64,000 nt of DNA, from the NCBI RefSeq assembly GCF_036785885.1, contig NC_092323.1:1714501-1778500 (forward strand). Direction: 5' to 3'. Of this stretch, positions 48,390 through 59,199 are shown one piece after another. The notes under the pieces are model-generated. The model saw only the letters and a program-made list of their open reading frames with translations, made no database searches and was not told the origin of the DNA. Numbering within the stretch: the stretch's first letter is position 1; each line of letters opens with the position of its first letter. Both the position numbers and the translations under genes were made by a program. Source of the stretch: Coffea arabica (taxonomy: Eukaryota > Streptophyta > Magnoliopsida > Gentianales > Rubiaceae).

Positions 48390-48592
48390 ACTACGGAGAT
48401 GGTGGTGGATTGAGATAGGGGAAGTAAGAAGAAGAAATGAATGATGGTAATTGTTTTTGTATATTTTTTAGTATTTTAAAGTGTATATTTTAAAAATTTT
48501 AAGAAATTTTTTGAGATTATAGTAATTAAAACTGTTAAAAAATTTGTAAGAGAAGCATTCGGTAAAAAAACTCTTTTTCCAAACAGATCCAT
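48390..48592 (+). mobile_element. Truncated right end of the 24937-type hAT-like element
   Basis: Shares GGTGGATTGAGA, AGTATTTTAAAGTGTATATTTTAAA, TAATTAAAACTGTTAAAAAATTTG and the terminus CCAAACAGATCC with 25633-25805 and with 55757-55887. The left terminus was not found. Confidence 0.6.
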
Positions 48593-48720
48593 AACCACTC
48601 TTTCAATTAAAAATAAAATATCATATTTGTCATTCAATATAATTTAAAAACATAAAAAGGATAGGCACTTTAATAAAAGACCAACATTAGTGGTACTTCC
48701 CTTCCAAAACTCCCAAACAA

Positions 48721-49603
48721 GGGATAATTTCAGAAACCTTCCTTGAAATTTTTGACTATTTTACTGGCCTTCTTTCAAATTTTAAAAATTACTCTAATTT
48801 CCTTTGAGATTAATTACATTGTAACATTTAGACCCAATCGATAATTAAAAAGTGATATTAGAAGAGAGAAGATAATATAATTTCATCATTATCCCTCATC
48901 TATTACATTATTTAATTAATTTAATCGTAATCCATACATTAAAAAATGTACTAAATTTTGATGTTTATCATTAGGGATCAAATCATATATAGTATCAAAA
49001 AAGTAGTATATCTTTTTTTATTTTTCACTTAATACAATATCCAAATTACACTTTTCAATTACATACTCATTATCAAACATAATCAACAATAAATAATCAA
49101 AAAATTTGCAACCAAAATATTGCAGAGAGCAAATTTTAACATCATAAATATTCTTGTGTAGTTGTTGAAATTTTTATGGTATTAAACTTCACATTTTGTA
49201 ATATTTTAGTTACAGATTTTTTTATTATTATTTGTAGTTGATTATGTTTGATAATGACTTTCTCACTAAGAAGAGCAATTTATATCTTATATTAATTAAA
49301 ATATACAGAATGATATACTATTTTTGATGTCATATGTGATTTAATCTCTAATGATAAACATCAAATTCTATTATTTTTTTATTAATGCTTGGACGGGTAT
49401 TAGATTAATTAAATAATTTAGTAAATCAAGAACAACAATGAAATCATATTATTTTCTCTCTTTTATATTATTTTTTAATTGTTGGTTGGAGGTATATATC
49501 ACAAGATAATAAATCTCAAGAGAGATTAGTGTATTTTTTTAAAATCTAAAGGGAGCCCAGTGGAATAGTTAGAAACTTTAGGGACGTTTATGAAATTATC
49601 CCC
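48721..49603. mobile_element. 0.9-kb TIR element upstream of RPL7a copy 1
   Basis: Starts GGGATAATTTCAGAAACC and ends TTTATGAAATTATCCCC, giving inverted termini. A second copy occupies 57508-58400. The related block at 55890-56050 looks like an empty site, which supports insertion. There is no coding capacity. Confidence 0.8.
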
Positions 49604-49610
49604 AAGCAAC

Positions 49611-49618
49611 TAGGGTTT
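49611..49618 (+). promoter_or_regulatory. Telo-box, distal (RPL7a copy 1)
   Basis: TAGGGTTT, the complement of AAACCCTA, immediately after the TIR element. Telo-boxes are typical of plant ribosomal protein promoters. Confidence 0.6.
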
Positions 49619-49703
49619 CTCTGCACTTCCATTCTCTGCTTTTCTTTTTTAATTTAACCTTTCTCATCTTTTCTTTTCTATCCTAAACTCCCAAACTAAG
49701 CCC

Positions 49704-49711
49704 TAGGGTTT
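49704..49711 (+). promoter_or_regulatory. Telo-box, proximal (RPL7a copy 1)
   Basis: TAGGGTTT within CCCTAGGGTTTTTG, 44-51 bp upstream of the ATG, just after pyrimidine-rich DNA. Confidence 0.65.
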
Positions 49712-49754
49712 TTGACGTCGCGCCGTCGTTTCTCCAAACCCCTCAGGCAACGAA

Positions 49755-51681
49755 ATGGTAAGGCGGCTCTTCACCACCAAGTTATTTCTGTCTTCTCGAT
49801 GATGATTGTTGCTGATACACATATATGCAGATGCTGCATTCTAATTTCCAATCTTTCGTTTGGTTTTGAAAAAACCGACAACTCTCTGACATTTTGATTC
49901 CTTTGTGTTGTCATTGATGGATGATTTTTTTGTTTTGAAGGCTCCAAAGAGAGGTGCGAGGGCTCCAGCTGCAGTGGCGAGGAGGAAAACCGAGAAGGTG
50001 GCGAATCCTCTGTTCGAGAAGCGTCCGAAGCAGTTCGGAATTGGAGGAGCCCTCCCACCGAAGAAGGATCTCACCAGGTTCGTCAAATGGCCTCTCAACG
50101 TCCGGATCCAGAGGAAGAAGAGGATCCTCAGGCAGCGCTTGAAGGTTCCTCCGGCGCTCAACCAGTTCTCCAAGACTCTCGACAAAAATCTTGGTCACCT
50201 CTCCCTCACTCGCTTTTTATTTATTATGTTGTTTCCCTTTTTTCTTAATGTTATAATATGATTTTTATCGGGACTCTGAGTTCTTCACCTTGATTGCACC
50301 ATCTTGACAACCCTGGTCTGGTATTTTACTGCTATAAAGAAAAATCCAGTTATTTTCTTGACATAAATCTGTGCTCTCTCGCATATTGATCACCTATTGC
50401 ATTTGTAATCCTACTTCAAATGCTTACTCATTCTTATTCTCCCCCCCCCCCGGGCGGATGATTGCGTAGAATAGGATCCCATGGTTGAGCAGGGCAAACG
50501 GTGTTGCTGTGACTAAATAGGAAATGAAATCTTTACGTAAATTTAAAAATCATTCTTTTATGGTTCTTATCCAACTCGATATGCCAGATGTGGTAAATAG
50601 AAAGAAATTGAGGTTGCTCGGAGCATAATATTTGTACATGGTAACTGTAGTTTGTTTTCCCCTATAATCTCTTGGATTACTAGAAACTGAGTCGTAATGT
50701 TTTGCTCTATCTGTTGTCATGAAATTGGTAAAAGCTAATAATTTGCTGTGGTAGATTTGAGGGAGTCTCTAATTTTGTCCCTATTTTATTAATACCAGTC
50801 AAGGAGATATCTTGTTTCCTTTCGGGGTTGCCATTTCACTGCTTCGTTTTTTCTCTTGCCAATGTATGTATTTTCTGATGCTTCCTTTGATATGCAGCAA
50901 CAAATCTGTTCAAGATGCTTCTCAAGTACAGGCCTGAGGACAAGGCAGCCAAAAAAGAGCGTCTTCTCAAGAGAGCTCAAGCTGAGGCTGAAGGGAAAGC
51001 TTCTGATGCTAAGAAGCCAATTGTTGTCAAATACGGTTTAAAGCATGTGACGTACCTTGTTGAGCAGGTCTTTATCCTACTTTTCTTCTATACTCTGTTG
51101 GTTTTCTGTAGTGTCTCACTCTTGGTAGTGCAAGCTGTGGCTCATAGAAATTATTTTCTGCAGAACAAGGCACAATTGGTGGTTATTGCTCACGATGTGG
51201 ACCCAATTGAGTTGGTTGTTTGGCTTCCTGCTTTGTGCAGAAAGATGGAAATTCCCTATTGTATTGTGAAGGGAAAATCGCGATTGGGAGCGGTAAGTTT
51301 CCCTCTTTGTGGAGCCTTTTTGGAAGCTTTTATTGTAGCCAGGACTGATGTAATTCACACTCTCTCGCAGATTGTTCATAAGAAAACTGCATCAGTCTTG
51401 TGCCTGACCTCAGTGAAGAATGAAGATAAGTTGGAGTTCTCGAAAATTTTGGAGGCCATTAAGGTGATGCATAATTTCGTAGGGGTTGTACAAGTAATGA
51501 TATTTCCTTGCCTTAAAAACTCATCTGACATTATGATTTCTCCTGACAGGCTAACTTCAACGATAAGTATGAGGAGTACAGGAAAAAGTGGGGTGGTGGA
51601 GTCATGGGGTCCAAATCTCAAGCAAAAACCAAGGCGAAGGAGAAGCTTCTTCAAAAGGAAGCCGCTCAGAGGATGTCTTAG
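49755..51681 (+). CDS. RPL7A: 60S ribosomal protein L7a (eL8), copy 1
   Basis: Six exons: 49755-49757, 49941-50193, 50898-51067, 51164-51292, 51371-51463 and 51550-51681. They total 780 bp and 259 residues, the family's usual length. The first coding exon is only the ATG, followed by GTAAGG; exon 2 supplies [20 protein letters not shown]. The conserved core includes [20 protein letters not shown], the kink-turn-binding L7Ae segment [40 protein letters not shown] and [11 protein letters not shown], and the basic tail [20 protein letters not shown]. It is a structural protein of the large ribosomal subunit and is needed for early pre-rRNA maturation. No disabling mutation was seen. Two telo-boxes lie upstream. 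Confidence 0.97.
50442..50453. repeat. Poly-C run in RPL7a-1 intron 2
   Basis: A C-run followed by GGGCGG. Copy 2 instead has TCCTCTTTCCCCTG at the equivalent place, so this is one of the main intron differences between copies. Confidence 0.85.
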
Positions 51682-53133
51682 AAAGAGCGATTTTCCTCCT
51701 TGTCCTGATTTTTATTTGCGGCTTTAGATTTTTTGCTTCTGACATACATATGTATTTTTGGTAGACATTTATTTGGCATGTTTGATTATCAAAACTTCGT
51801 GCAATAGTTAAATTTTGTGTTGACTGCTTGCTTTATGAATGGTAGTTGTTTCCTTGAGTTGTGGCTAATGGTATCGGAGAACCATAAATGATGTTGGCCG
51901 AGTTTATAATTGGCATTGAGCGCGGTTTGGTTGGTCATATTTGGGCCGCTTGACTGGTGAGAAAGAACTGTGTGTTAAGGACCTGCGGACTAGTTTGAGA
52001 GTTTAGGAAGGGAAAGAGAAAGAAGGCAAAACTTTTAATGGGGAGAGAGGGGAAGAGAGTATCTCTCTTAAGTTGTTTGGGAGTATTGGCTGGAAAATGT
52101 CATAATGTTGGACCTTTGCTCATGTTCCATTCTCGTTGTCTGTTTGAATTATATGTCAGGGACAAATATGAGGTTTAATAGTTCCCTTATTTAAGTGTTC
52201 ATTCCACCTCTTCCCGCTAATGGGAGGGGAAAAAAGTGGGAGTGGGTAGGCTTAAGAATTCTTCCACTTCTCTTGGGAAATGTTTATTTATTTAGTTTGG
52301 GAGAATGAATGTTTATTTTTCCCTTTGAAATATAAACATTTTCATTAAAACATTTAGTACCCAATAAGCCAATTGATTTTTTTATGAGGCTGAAAATGCC
52401 AAATGGGCATTGAGGTCGTGGATCTCCCTGTAAAGATGAATCAGGGAGATCTGTCTGGTCTTGAGAGGCTGGTCAGCATGCAGCTTATTTGGTTGCTTAG
52501 ATGGATATTCTTCTTAAATTGAGAAGAAAGAATCACGATCAGGAATTGGGTATGTCTACTACCGCCGGCTGCTCTGATATCAAGATTCCCTGTTGCAACT
52601 AGTCTTCCGTTCTTGCCTGTCACTGAACTGAATTTCGCAAGATCGTGTCGTCCTCTCTGCTATGTTTAGTGAATTTAATTGTTTGTCAATAATCGCCCTA
52701 AGGTCAATGCGGGTGGAGACTGCTGATGCTACTATACCACCAAGGATATGCTCTAGCTTGCAAAATGGATCAACTTAGGACCCTCTTAGGGTTGAAATCA
52801 CATGTTACAAAGTAATACATAGGCTACTAAGGAAGTTAAATCCCATTTTCACAGTTTGTAAAGCTTAGATTACGCAGAAAGAGTTGATTAATACGAGATC
52901 CTCGTATTACCCTTTGTGCGGAGATATAGATCATGCTCAATCTCTCTAGTTGGCTCAGCATGATGGTTTTAAAAAATAAGAGATTAAGCAGGGGACACAG
53001 CCAAAAGTTTTAGCCTCAGTTTCAGCACTGATCATTGTGCATATTTACATGACAACAGTGAGACATATATAATACACGTCAATAATGAGATTAAAAATAG
53101 TGAGATACACATATATACAAACCTACTCAGCTA

Positions 53134-53387
53134 TTACAGATTAAACAATTTACGTTTCATTTTATTCTTCACAAAATCTAGAGCTACTTGGATACAAGCC
53201 AAATTAAATGCCAGTTCTCGCTTTTCTTTCTGCTTGGCCTGGTGCTGGTTGGAAAAAAAAAAAAAAGGAATAAATGGCAGAGATAACTCTTTAGGTATTC
53301 GACAGCAGTACTTCCCCTGACCGCGAGAGGACGATGTATTATCCTGAAGGAGGATAAACATTGGATCATTGTCAGAAAGACTAAGCT
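53134..53387 (-). pseudogene. Truncated copy of the unidentified minus-strand gene's 3' end
   Basis: The minus strand reads DNTSSSRGQGKYCCR, an intron-like T-rich gap, then HQAKQKEKRELAFNLACIQV and ALDFVKNKMKRKLFNL before a stop. It matches 63552-63807 and is cut at the duplication boundary. The presumed donor after CCR reads AT in place of GT here, so this copy would also be splice-defective. Function is unknown. Confidence 0.4.
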
Positions 53388-55067
53388 TGTTTTGAACTGT
53401 CTTGTTTACTTTTAACTGGTTTTAGCTGATTTTAAGCTAAACAAAGTCAATCAAGGTAAGGCAGCCTTTTTCCAACAATGGCTTCTCTTTGAGTAGCTTA
53501 GAAAGGTTTGAGCAGATTAGGACAGGCCCTAAAAGCATTAAGACTTAAAACTGGTGATTGCCACATGTATTCCAATTTTACCACCTCAAGAAAAAGCCCA
53601 CTTCAGCCCTTGCTACCGCAATGATCAAAGAGTTTTGACAAAGCAACAACTGTTTTAGCAAGGACTAGGTACCTCGAGTGCCATGGTGCTTGAGGTTCTC
53701 ATTTTCCTTGGTTTGAAATTCTTGCCAACAGCAGAAAACAGTGAAAAAGGGGGAAAAAAATCTCACACTATGCAAAGCCAAGATAAGCGTACAAGCCAAA
53801 AGAAGATCCACCTACATAGGCTACATTCCCTGGACAAGCCGCCAAAAGACTTTCACGCGGCAATTTCTTCAAGAACTACTAAACAGATCTCATTCTCAGT
53901 CAATTGAACTACTAACGGTTGCGGATTTCACAAGTTGGAAATACCGTCAGTCGATGAATTGAATGTGCAAGAGAAAAGGCGGTGAGGAATTGGTACAGGG
54001 CCAGTTTAGCTTCGAGTAGGTCCTCGGCTTGTAATATCCCTGGTTCCAGAACCACATCCGACGGGATAGAAATCAAATCAAGGGCAAGCAAATACGTCCA
54101 CCTACAGCCTTAACGCTTTGAATTATGGACCCTCTTCGAGAAACATTGCCTTGTGCGAGAATTAATTACGTAGTAACTAGTTGATAACCCTTCTCATCTT
54201 AATTTTACTAGTCATTTTACTCTTGTTACTGCCATTGGCTGCTGCCTTTTTGCCCCATTCTTTGTCGCCAATCTAGCAACTGCAGTCTACAGCCAAAATG
54301 CAGTTTCTGTGATAACCCTAATTTGCAGCATTTCTGCTAGAGATACAAAAAATACGATTTACGTAACTTTTTTATCCTTTTTTTTTTGCTGTACTATGCT
54401 TTTAATACCATTTCAGTAGTTACGTATTTGCCGCTGAAAAAGGATTATTTCCTCTTAGGTAAAGTTTATCTTTTTGCTGTTTGGATTGCAAATTTATCTC
54501 AAATAATATTTCGCTTGTATCATAAACACATCTCACAATCCACCTTTTTATATTCTCAACTACTTTTTATCTCACATACATCACATCACAAAAAGTGCTA
54601 CAGTAATTATTCCAAATAATATTTCAAATAATACTCTATCCAAACACATGTATACATTTAGTAAGTGCTTCAACATCTAAATACGATTAGATTATAAACC
54701 TTTGTGACATATGCGGGGGATCACTCAATTATTCATATCTCCAACCGTAATAATCACAACGAGTTGAGTTCTAACATTATTACTGATTACATTTTCCAAT
54801 CAAAGAAATTCAGACGGCAATTAAACATGAGTTTCATGTTGATGTGTCATATAAGAAGGCCTGGTATGCTCAACAACATGCCATTAATATCGTGTATGGC
54901 TATTTGCCCACCTCCATAGTTAAACTTTTTATATATATACGGGAATTAGTGACGGTAAATCTAAGCATGTCTGTAGTTTGGAAATACCATCCACATAGTA
55001 TTATTGGCTGCACAATTTTTCACTTTGTGTTTTGTGCGTTTGACAGCGCCATCCCAATTGCTACCAA
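53388..55067. other. Intergenic DNA after duplication copy 1
   Basis: Apart from the MITE at 54478-54646, no gene or repeat was recognised. The small open frames around 53683-53962 lack features. Confidence 0.45.
54478..54646 (-). mobile_element. MITE, GTTTGGATAG family, copy 2
   Basis: Inverted relative to copies 1 and 3. It begins TGTTTGGATTGC and ends ACTCTATCCAAAC, with internal TTTTTATCTCACATACATCA and AGTAATTATTCCAAATAATA. Confidence 0.85.
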
Positions 55068-55087
55068 TTAATGCATGCATATAGTAT

Positions 55088-55327
55088 TTTTTTTTTTTTT
55101 TCGATACGATAGCTTCCTACATTATGGAGAGGGGGAGGACCTGAAGAAGTTCTGGGGTAAGCCGGAGGGGACTGAACCACCATCGGACCAGACGGGTGCA
55201 TCTGCATTTTTTAAGCAATGCCACATTTAATTGTGACAAATTAGTGAGAGGCAAGATTTGAATCCTTGCCTCCCATCCCACCAAGTTTTAATGCATTGGT
55301 GGTGGCCGCTTGCCCAAAGGCTAGTGG
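55088..55327 (-). mobile_element. tRNA-derived SINE with 20-bp target-site duplication
   Basis: A perfect 20-bp repeat TTAATGCATGCATATAGTAT flanks it (55068-55087 and 55328-55347). The minus strand has A-box-like GGGCAAGCGGCCACC, B-box-like GGATTCAAATCTTGCC, and a 3' A-tail seen as T-run at 55088-55101. It belongs to a different family from the SINE at 26897. Confidence 0.92.
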
Positions 55328-55347
55328 TTAATGCATGCATATAGTAT

Positions 55348-55756
55348 ACACTTTCAATAATTTTAGGGTTTATGTGATATTTTTAACATTTTAAGGACAC
55401 TAAGTAAAATTATCAAAAACCTCAAGTGAGATTTCTAAAATTATCCCCAGTATAAAAACAGGAGTTGTGGGGTTTGTGGAGCGGATTGTGGATTTTTGTT
55501 GGGTTGAAAAAGAGAGTGTGGGTAGCTATTAGCTTTTTTACATCGCCATCTGTATGCTGTTCCGAATGGCTACAGGTTCTGCAAAATTTTCCACACAGCA
55601 CATACATTGGAGATGCAACTGCCTTACCACTCCACAAGATTTGGGACAAGAGGCACATTGACGAATGAATTTCATACCGAAATATTTTTTTTCATGTAAA
55701 ACTTCCCTAATTTCTATTATTAAAATTTCTCACTTCAAATTTCATGACACTCTAGG
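55348..55756. other. Element remnant and open fragment of unknown origin
   Basis: 55370-55448 ends in ATTATCCCC, like the 48721-type element, and is followed by AGGAGTTGTGGGGTTTGTGGA, which recurs near 57122. The frame 55465-55668 ends LQNFPHSTYIGDATALPLHK IWDKRHIDE; it looks protein-like, but I cannot name it. Confidence 0.35.
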
Positions 55757-55887
55757 ATGATTTTTTTTGCATTTTTTAGTATTTTAAAGTGTATATTTTA
55801 AAATTTTTTAGAAATTACTGTTATTAAAGTTGTTAAAAGACTTGTAGGTTAAAACTTTGATAAAAAAAACTCCTTTGCCAAACAAGC
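55757..55887 (+). mobile_element. Truncated right end of 24937-type hAT-like element, second remnant
   Basis: Shares TTTTTAGTATTTTAAAGTGTATATTTTAAA, TTAAAGTTGTTAAAAGACTTG and terminus CCAAACAAGCCC with 48390-48592. Confidence 0.6.
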
Positions 55888-56032
55888 CCATAACCAATCT
55901 TACAACTAAAAATGAAATTTCATATTTGCCCTTCAAATATAATTTAAAAACATAAAAAGACAAGCACTTTAGTAAAAGACCAACAGTAGTGATGTTTCCA
56001 TTCCAAAACTCCTAAACAACGCAGTTAGGGTT
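55888..56032 (+). repeat. Third, truncated copy of the RPL7a upstream block
   Basis: Matches 48592-48720 and 57385-57507 (AAAACATAAAAAGACAAGCACTTTAGTAAAAG ACC, CCAAAACTCCTAAACAA), then continues CGCAGTTAGGGTTTTT where the other copies carry the 0.9-kb element before their AGCAACTAGGGTTT. The gene itself is absent. Confidence 0.7.
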
Positions 56033-57023
56033 TTTAAATTTTTTATAACATACTCAATCCAATTCAAATTATATGATTAAAATACTCATTTTAGGAAATA
56101 GAAAATAATTTCTTTCCAATAATGTCCTTTTATTGCCTTAATTTTTTTAATTGTTCGTGTAATAATCATATGTTAAAAATAAGGACAAAAACTATGAAAA
56201 TGTTCTTTTTTTAAAGGAACAATGTATAATAATTGCAACCATAAACAATATATATTTTTTTAAATACAAACAAATAATAAAATTTTATTTAACATGTTTT
56301 CAAATTACAAAGTAATTTTTTCCTTTAAGCTTTGTCTATTTGGTACTTCACGGTCACGTAGGAAGAAAGAAACCCGATATTATTCTGATTGTTTATTTGA
56401 CAAAAATGTAGAATTCTTCTACAAAAGTGTTGCAATTAAGGAGGCTAGTTAAAATCTAAAAACTTTAGAATTTATCCAACCTTTATTTATCCATATGTTT
56501 ATCACATGCCCTTAGATTATTAAATGAGAAAAATCTTTCTTTTTATGTAACATATTTTGTTTGAAATTAATAAAATTTATGAACTATTTAAAATATTTAA
56601 TTTTTATTTATTTGAATCAATGGCTTGAAAATTTAGAAAAGGGGAAAATTTTTAAATTATATTATAGAATTTATTTGAGATATTTAGAAGATGAAAAAGT
56701 TATTTTTTCCATATCTTTACAATATTTCAAATAGTTTTTAAATACTTTGTTAATTATTTATTATTTTCCAATTTAAAATTTTGTCTCCAAATTATAGATA
56801 AGATTTGTTAAAAAATTTCTTAACTCTAAACATATAATTTTTTTACTAAAAAACACATCCATCAAGTTTTCAAATATGAAAGGATTTTAAATTGATTTGT
56901 GATTACAACTAAGGAATCACATAAAAAGGCAACTTTGGAATGAAATAATTTTCTCTTTCCTAAACATGGTATTTTAATGATATAATTTGAATCGGGTTGA
57001 AAATGTTACAAAAATTTGAAAAT
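56033..57023. mobile_element. TIR element of about 1 kb
   Basis: The left end (AACATACTCAATCCAATTCA, AATTATATGATTAAAATACT, TTTAGGAAATAG) is the imperfect inverse of the right end at 56936-57015 (CTTTCCTAAACATGGTATTT, AATGATATAATTTGAATCGG, TTGAAAATGTTACA). The repeats are about 80 bp. No coding region is visible, and the class is not determined. Confidence 0.65.
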
Positions 57024-57507
57024 AAGGGGATAAGTGATATTTTTAAAAATTTAAAGGTGTTAAATAAAATTATAAAAAATCTCAAGGAGATTTCTTAAAT
57101 TATCCCCAACATAAAAACAAGAGGTGTAGGGTTTGTGGAATGGATTGTGGTTTTTGTTGGGTTGAAAAAAAAGGTGAAGGTAGTCTTTGTAATCTGTTTG
57201 GATGGAAGGAAAAGAAAGAAGAAGAAAGGATTTGGAGAAAAAAATTTGAAAATCATAAGTTTGGGAGTTTTTAAACGGGAGAATGAAAAGGAAAATAATG
57301 GAAATGAAAGGATTCTTTTCCTTTTAAAACACCTACTAACTTTTTCGACCAAAAGTGGGATGAAATGGAAGGAAAACTCAACCACTTTTGCAACTAAAAA
57401 TTAAATATCATATTTGCCTTCAAATATTATTTAAAAACATAAAAAGGATAGGCACTTTAACAAAATAGCAACATTAGTAATGTTTCCTTTCCAAAACTCC
57501 CAAACAC

Positions 57508-58400
57508 GGGATAATTTCAGAAACCTTCCCTGAGATTTGTGACTATTTCACTCGCATCCCTACAAATTTTAAAAATTACACTAATCTCTCTTAAGATTAA
57601 TTACATTGTAACATTTAGGCCTAATCGATAATTAAAAAGTGATATTGGGAGAGAGAAAATAATATGATTTCATCATTACTCCTCATCTACTACATTATTT
57701 AATTAATTTAATCCTAACCCACACATTAAAAAAAGCACTAAAATTTGTTATTTATCATTAGAGACTAAATCACATATAGTATCAAAAAATAACATATCAT
57801 TTTATATTTTTCACTTAATACAAGATCAAAATTACACTTTTTAGTTACATATTTATTGTCAAACATGATCAACAATAAATAATCAAAAAATTTGCAACCA
57901 AAATATTACAGAGAATAAACTTTAACATCATAAATATTCTTGTCAATATAATAAAGTTAGTTGCTGAAATTTTTATGGTATTGAACTTCGCATTTTGTAA
58001 TATTTTGGTTACAAATTTTTTTGATTATTTGCAATTGATTATGTATGATATTGGTTTTGTGACTAAAAAGAGCAATTTATATCTTACATTAATTAAAATA
58101 TATATAATGATATATTATTTTTGATACCATATGTGATTTGATTTCTGATGATAAACCTTAAATTCTAATATTTTTTTGTTAATGTTTGGACGAGTATTAG
58201 ATTAATTAAATAATTTGGAAAATTAGGGGCAATGGTGAAATCATATTATTTTCTCTCTTCTATATCATTTTTTAATTGTTGATTGGACGTAAATGTTACA
58301 AGATGATAAATCTCAAGAGAGATTAATGTAGTTTTTAAAATCTAAAAAGAGACCAGTAAAATAATCAGAAACTTTAAAGGAGGTTTCTGAAATTATCCCC
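57508..58400. mobile_element. 0.9-kb TIR element upstream of RPL7a copy 2
   Basis: Same element as 48721-49603, at the orthologous position of the duplication. It ends GGAGGTTTCTGAAATTATCCCC, so it was present before the duplication. Confidence 0.8.
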
Positions 58401-58525
58401 AAACAACTAGGGTTCTCTTCAATTCTTTTCTTTGCTTTTCATTTTTAATTAACCTTTCTAATCTTTTCTTTTCTATCCTCAACTTCCAGAGGCTTTGTTT
58501 GGGAGCTGAGAATTTGGTCCAGAAT

Positions 58526-58680
58526 GTTTGGATAGAATATTATTTGGAATAATTACTGTATTACTTTTTTTGATGTGATGTATATGAGATAAAAATGTTA
58601 TTGAAAATATAAAAAGATGGGTTGAAAAATGTGTTTATAATGCAAATAAAATATTATTTGAAATAATCTGCTATCCAAAC
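58526..58680 (+). mobile_element. MITE, GTTTGGATAG family, copy 3, in RPL7a-2 promoter
   Basis: Bounded by GTTTGGATAG and CTATCCAAAC, a perfect 10-bp inverted terminus. It is absent from the matching position of copy 1, so it inserted after the duplication. Confidence 0.88.
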
Positions 58681-59199
58681 ACTTCCTTAGTTTTCCTTTT
58701 TTTTGTTAGTTTTTAGTAAAAAAAGAAAAGAAAGGAAATGGGAGAATTTCGAAGGATAAAAAGTAGCCAAAATTTTTCCTTCCAAATTGGACGAAAATGA
58801 AAAGAAATTTTGAGGAAACTTGTCAAATTTTTTGAAAATGCCCATTTTATCCTTAAAATGGTTTTGAATAAATATTTAATGACTTTCATATCCAAAATCA
58901 TTTTACTAATTCTAAAAACTCCCAAATAATATAAGGAAAATTTGCCAATTTGGTCCCTAGCATTTTCACAAAAAAAACTTTTTTAGTCCCCAACATTTAA
59001 AATCATCCAGAATCGTTCCTAACATATAAATTATGATCCATTTTGATCCAAATGCTCGTATTTACTCATTTTTCCGACTGAAAATAGCACGTCTCTCTCA
59101 CGTGGGCATATTTTTAAGAGTAAAATCAAAAAACGCACTTCATTTCCGATTGAAAACAAAAGTATCTCTTTTCACCTTTCCCCCTAAAACTACAGTTAC

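Larger units (their letters stand above)
48590..53387 (+). repeat. Tandem segmental duplication, copy 1
   Basis: Carries promoter-side repeats, an L7a gene and 3' flank. It matches 57385-63807 apart from insertions and deletions. Similarity stops after TAAGCTTG at 53387. About 555 bp (roughly 51992-52546) has no counterpart in copy 2. Confidence 0.92.

Noticed and set aside
48721-48760. Target-site duplication for the GGGATAATTTC element
   Set aside because: Flanks CAA/AAG (copy 1) and CAC/AAA (copy 2) give at most 2-3 ambiguous bases, so no superfamily is claimed.
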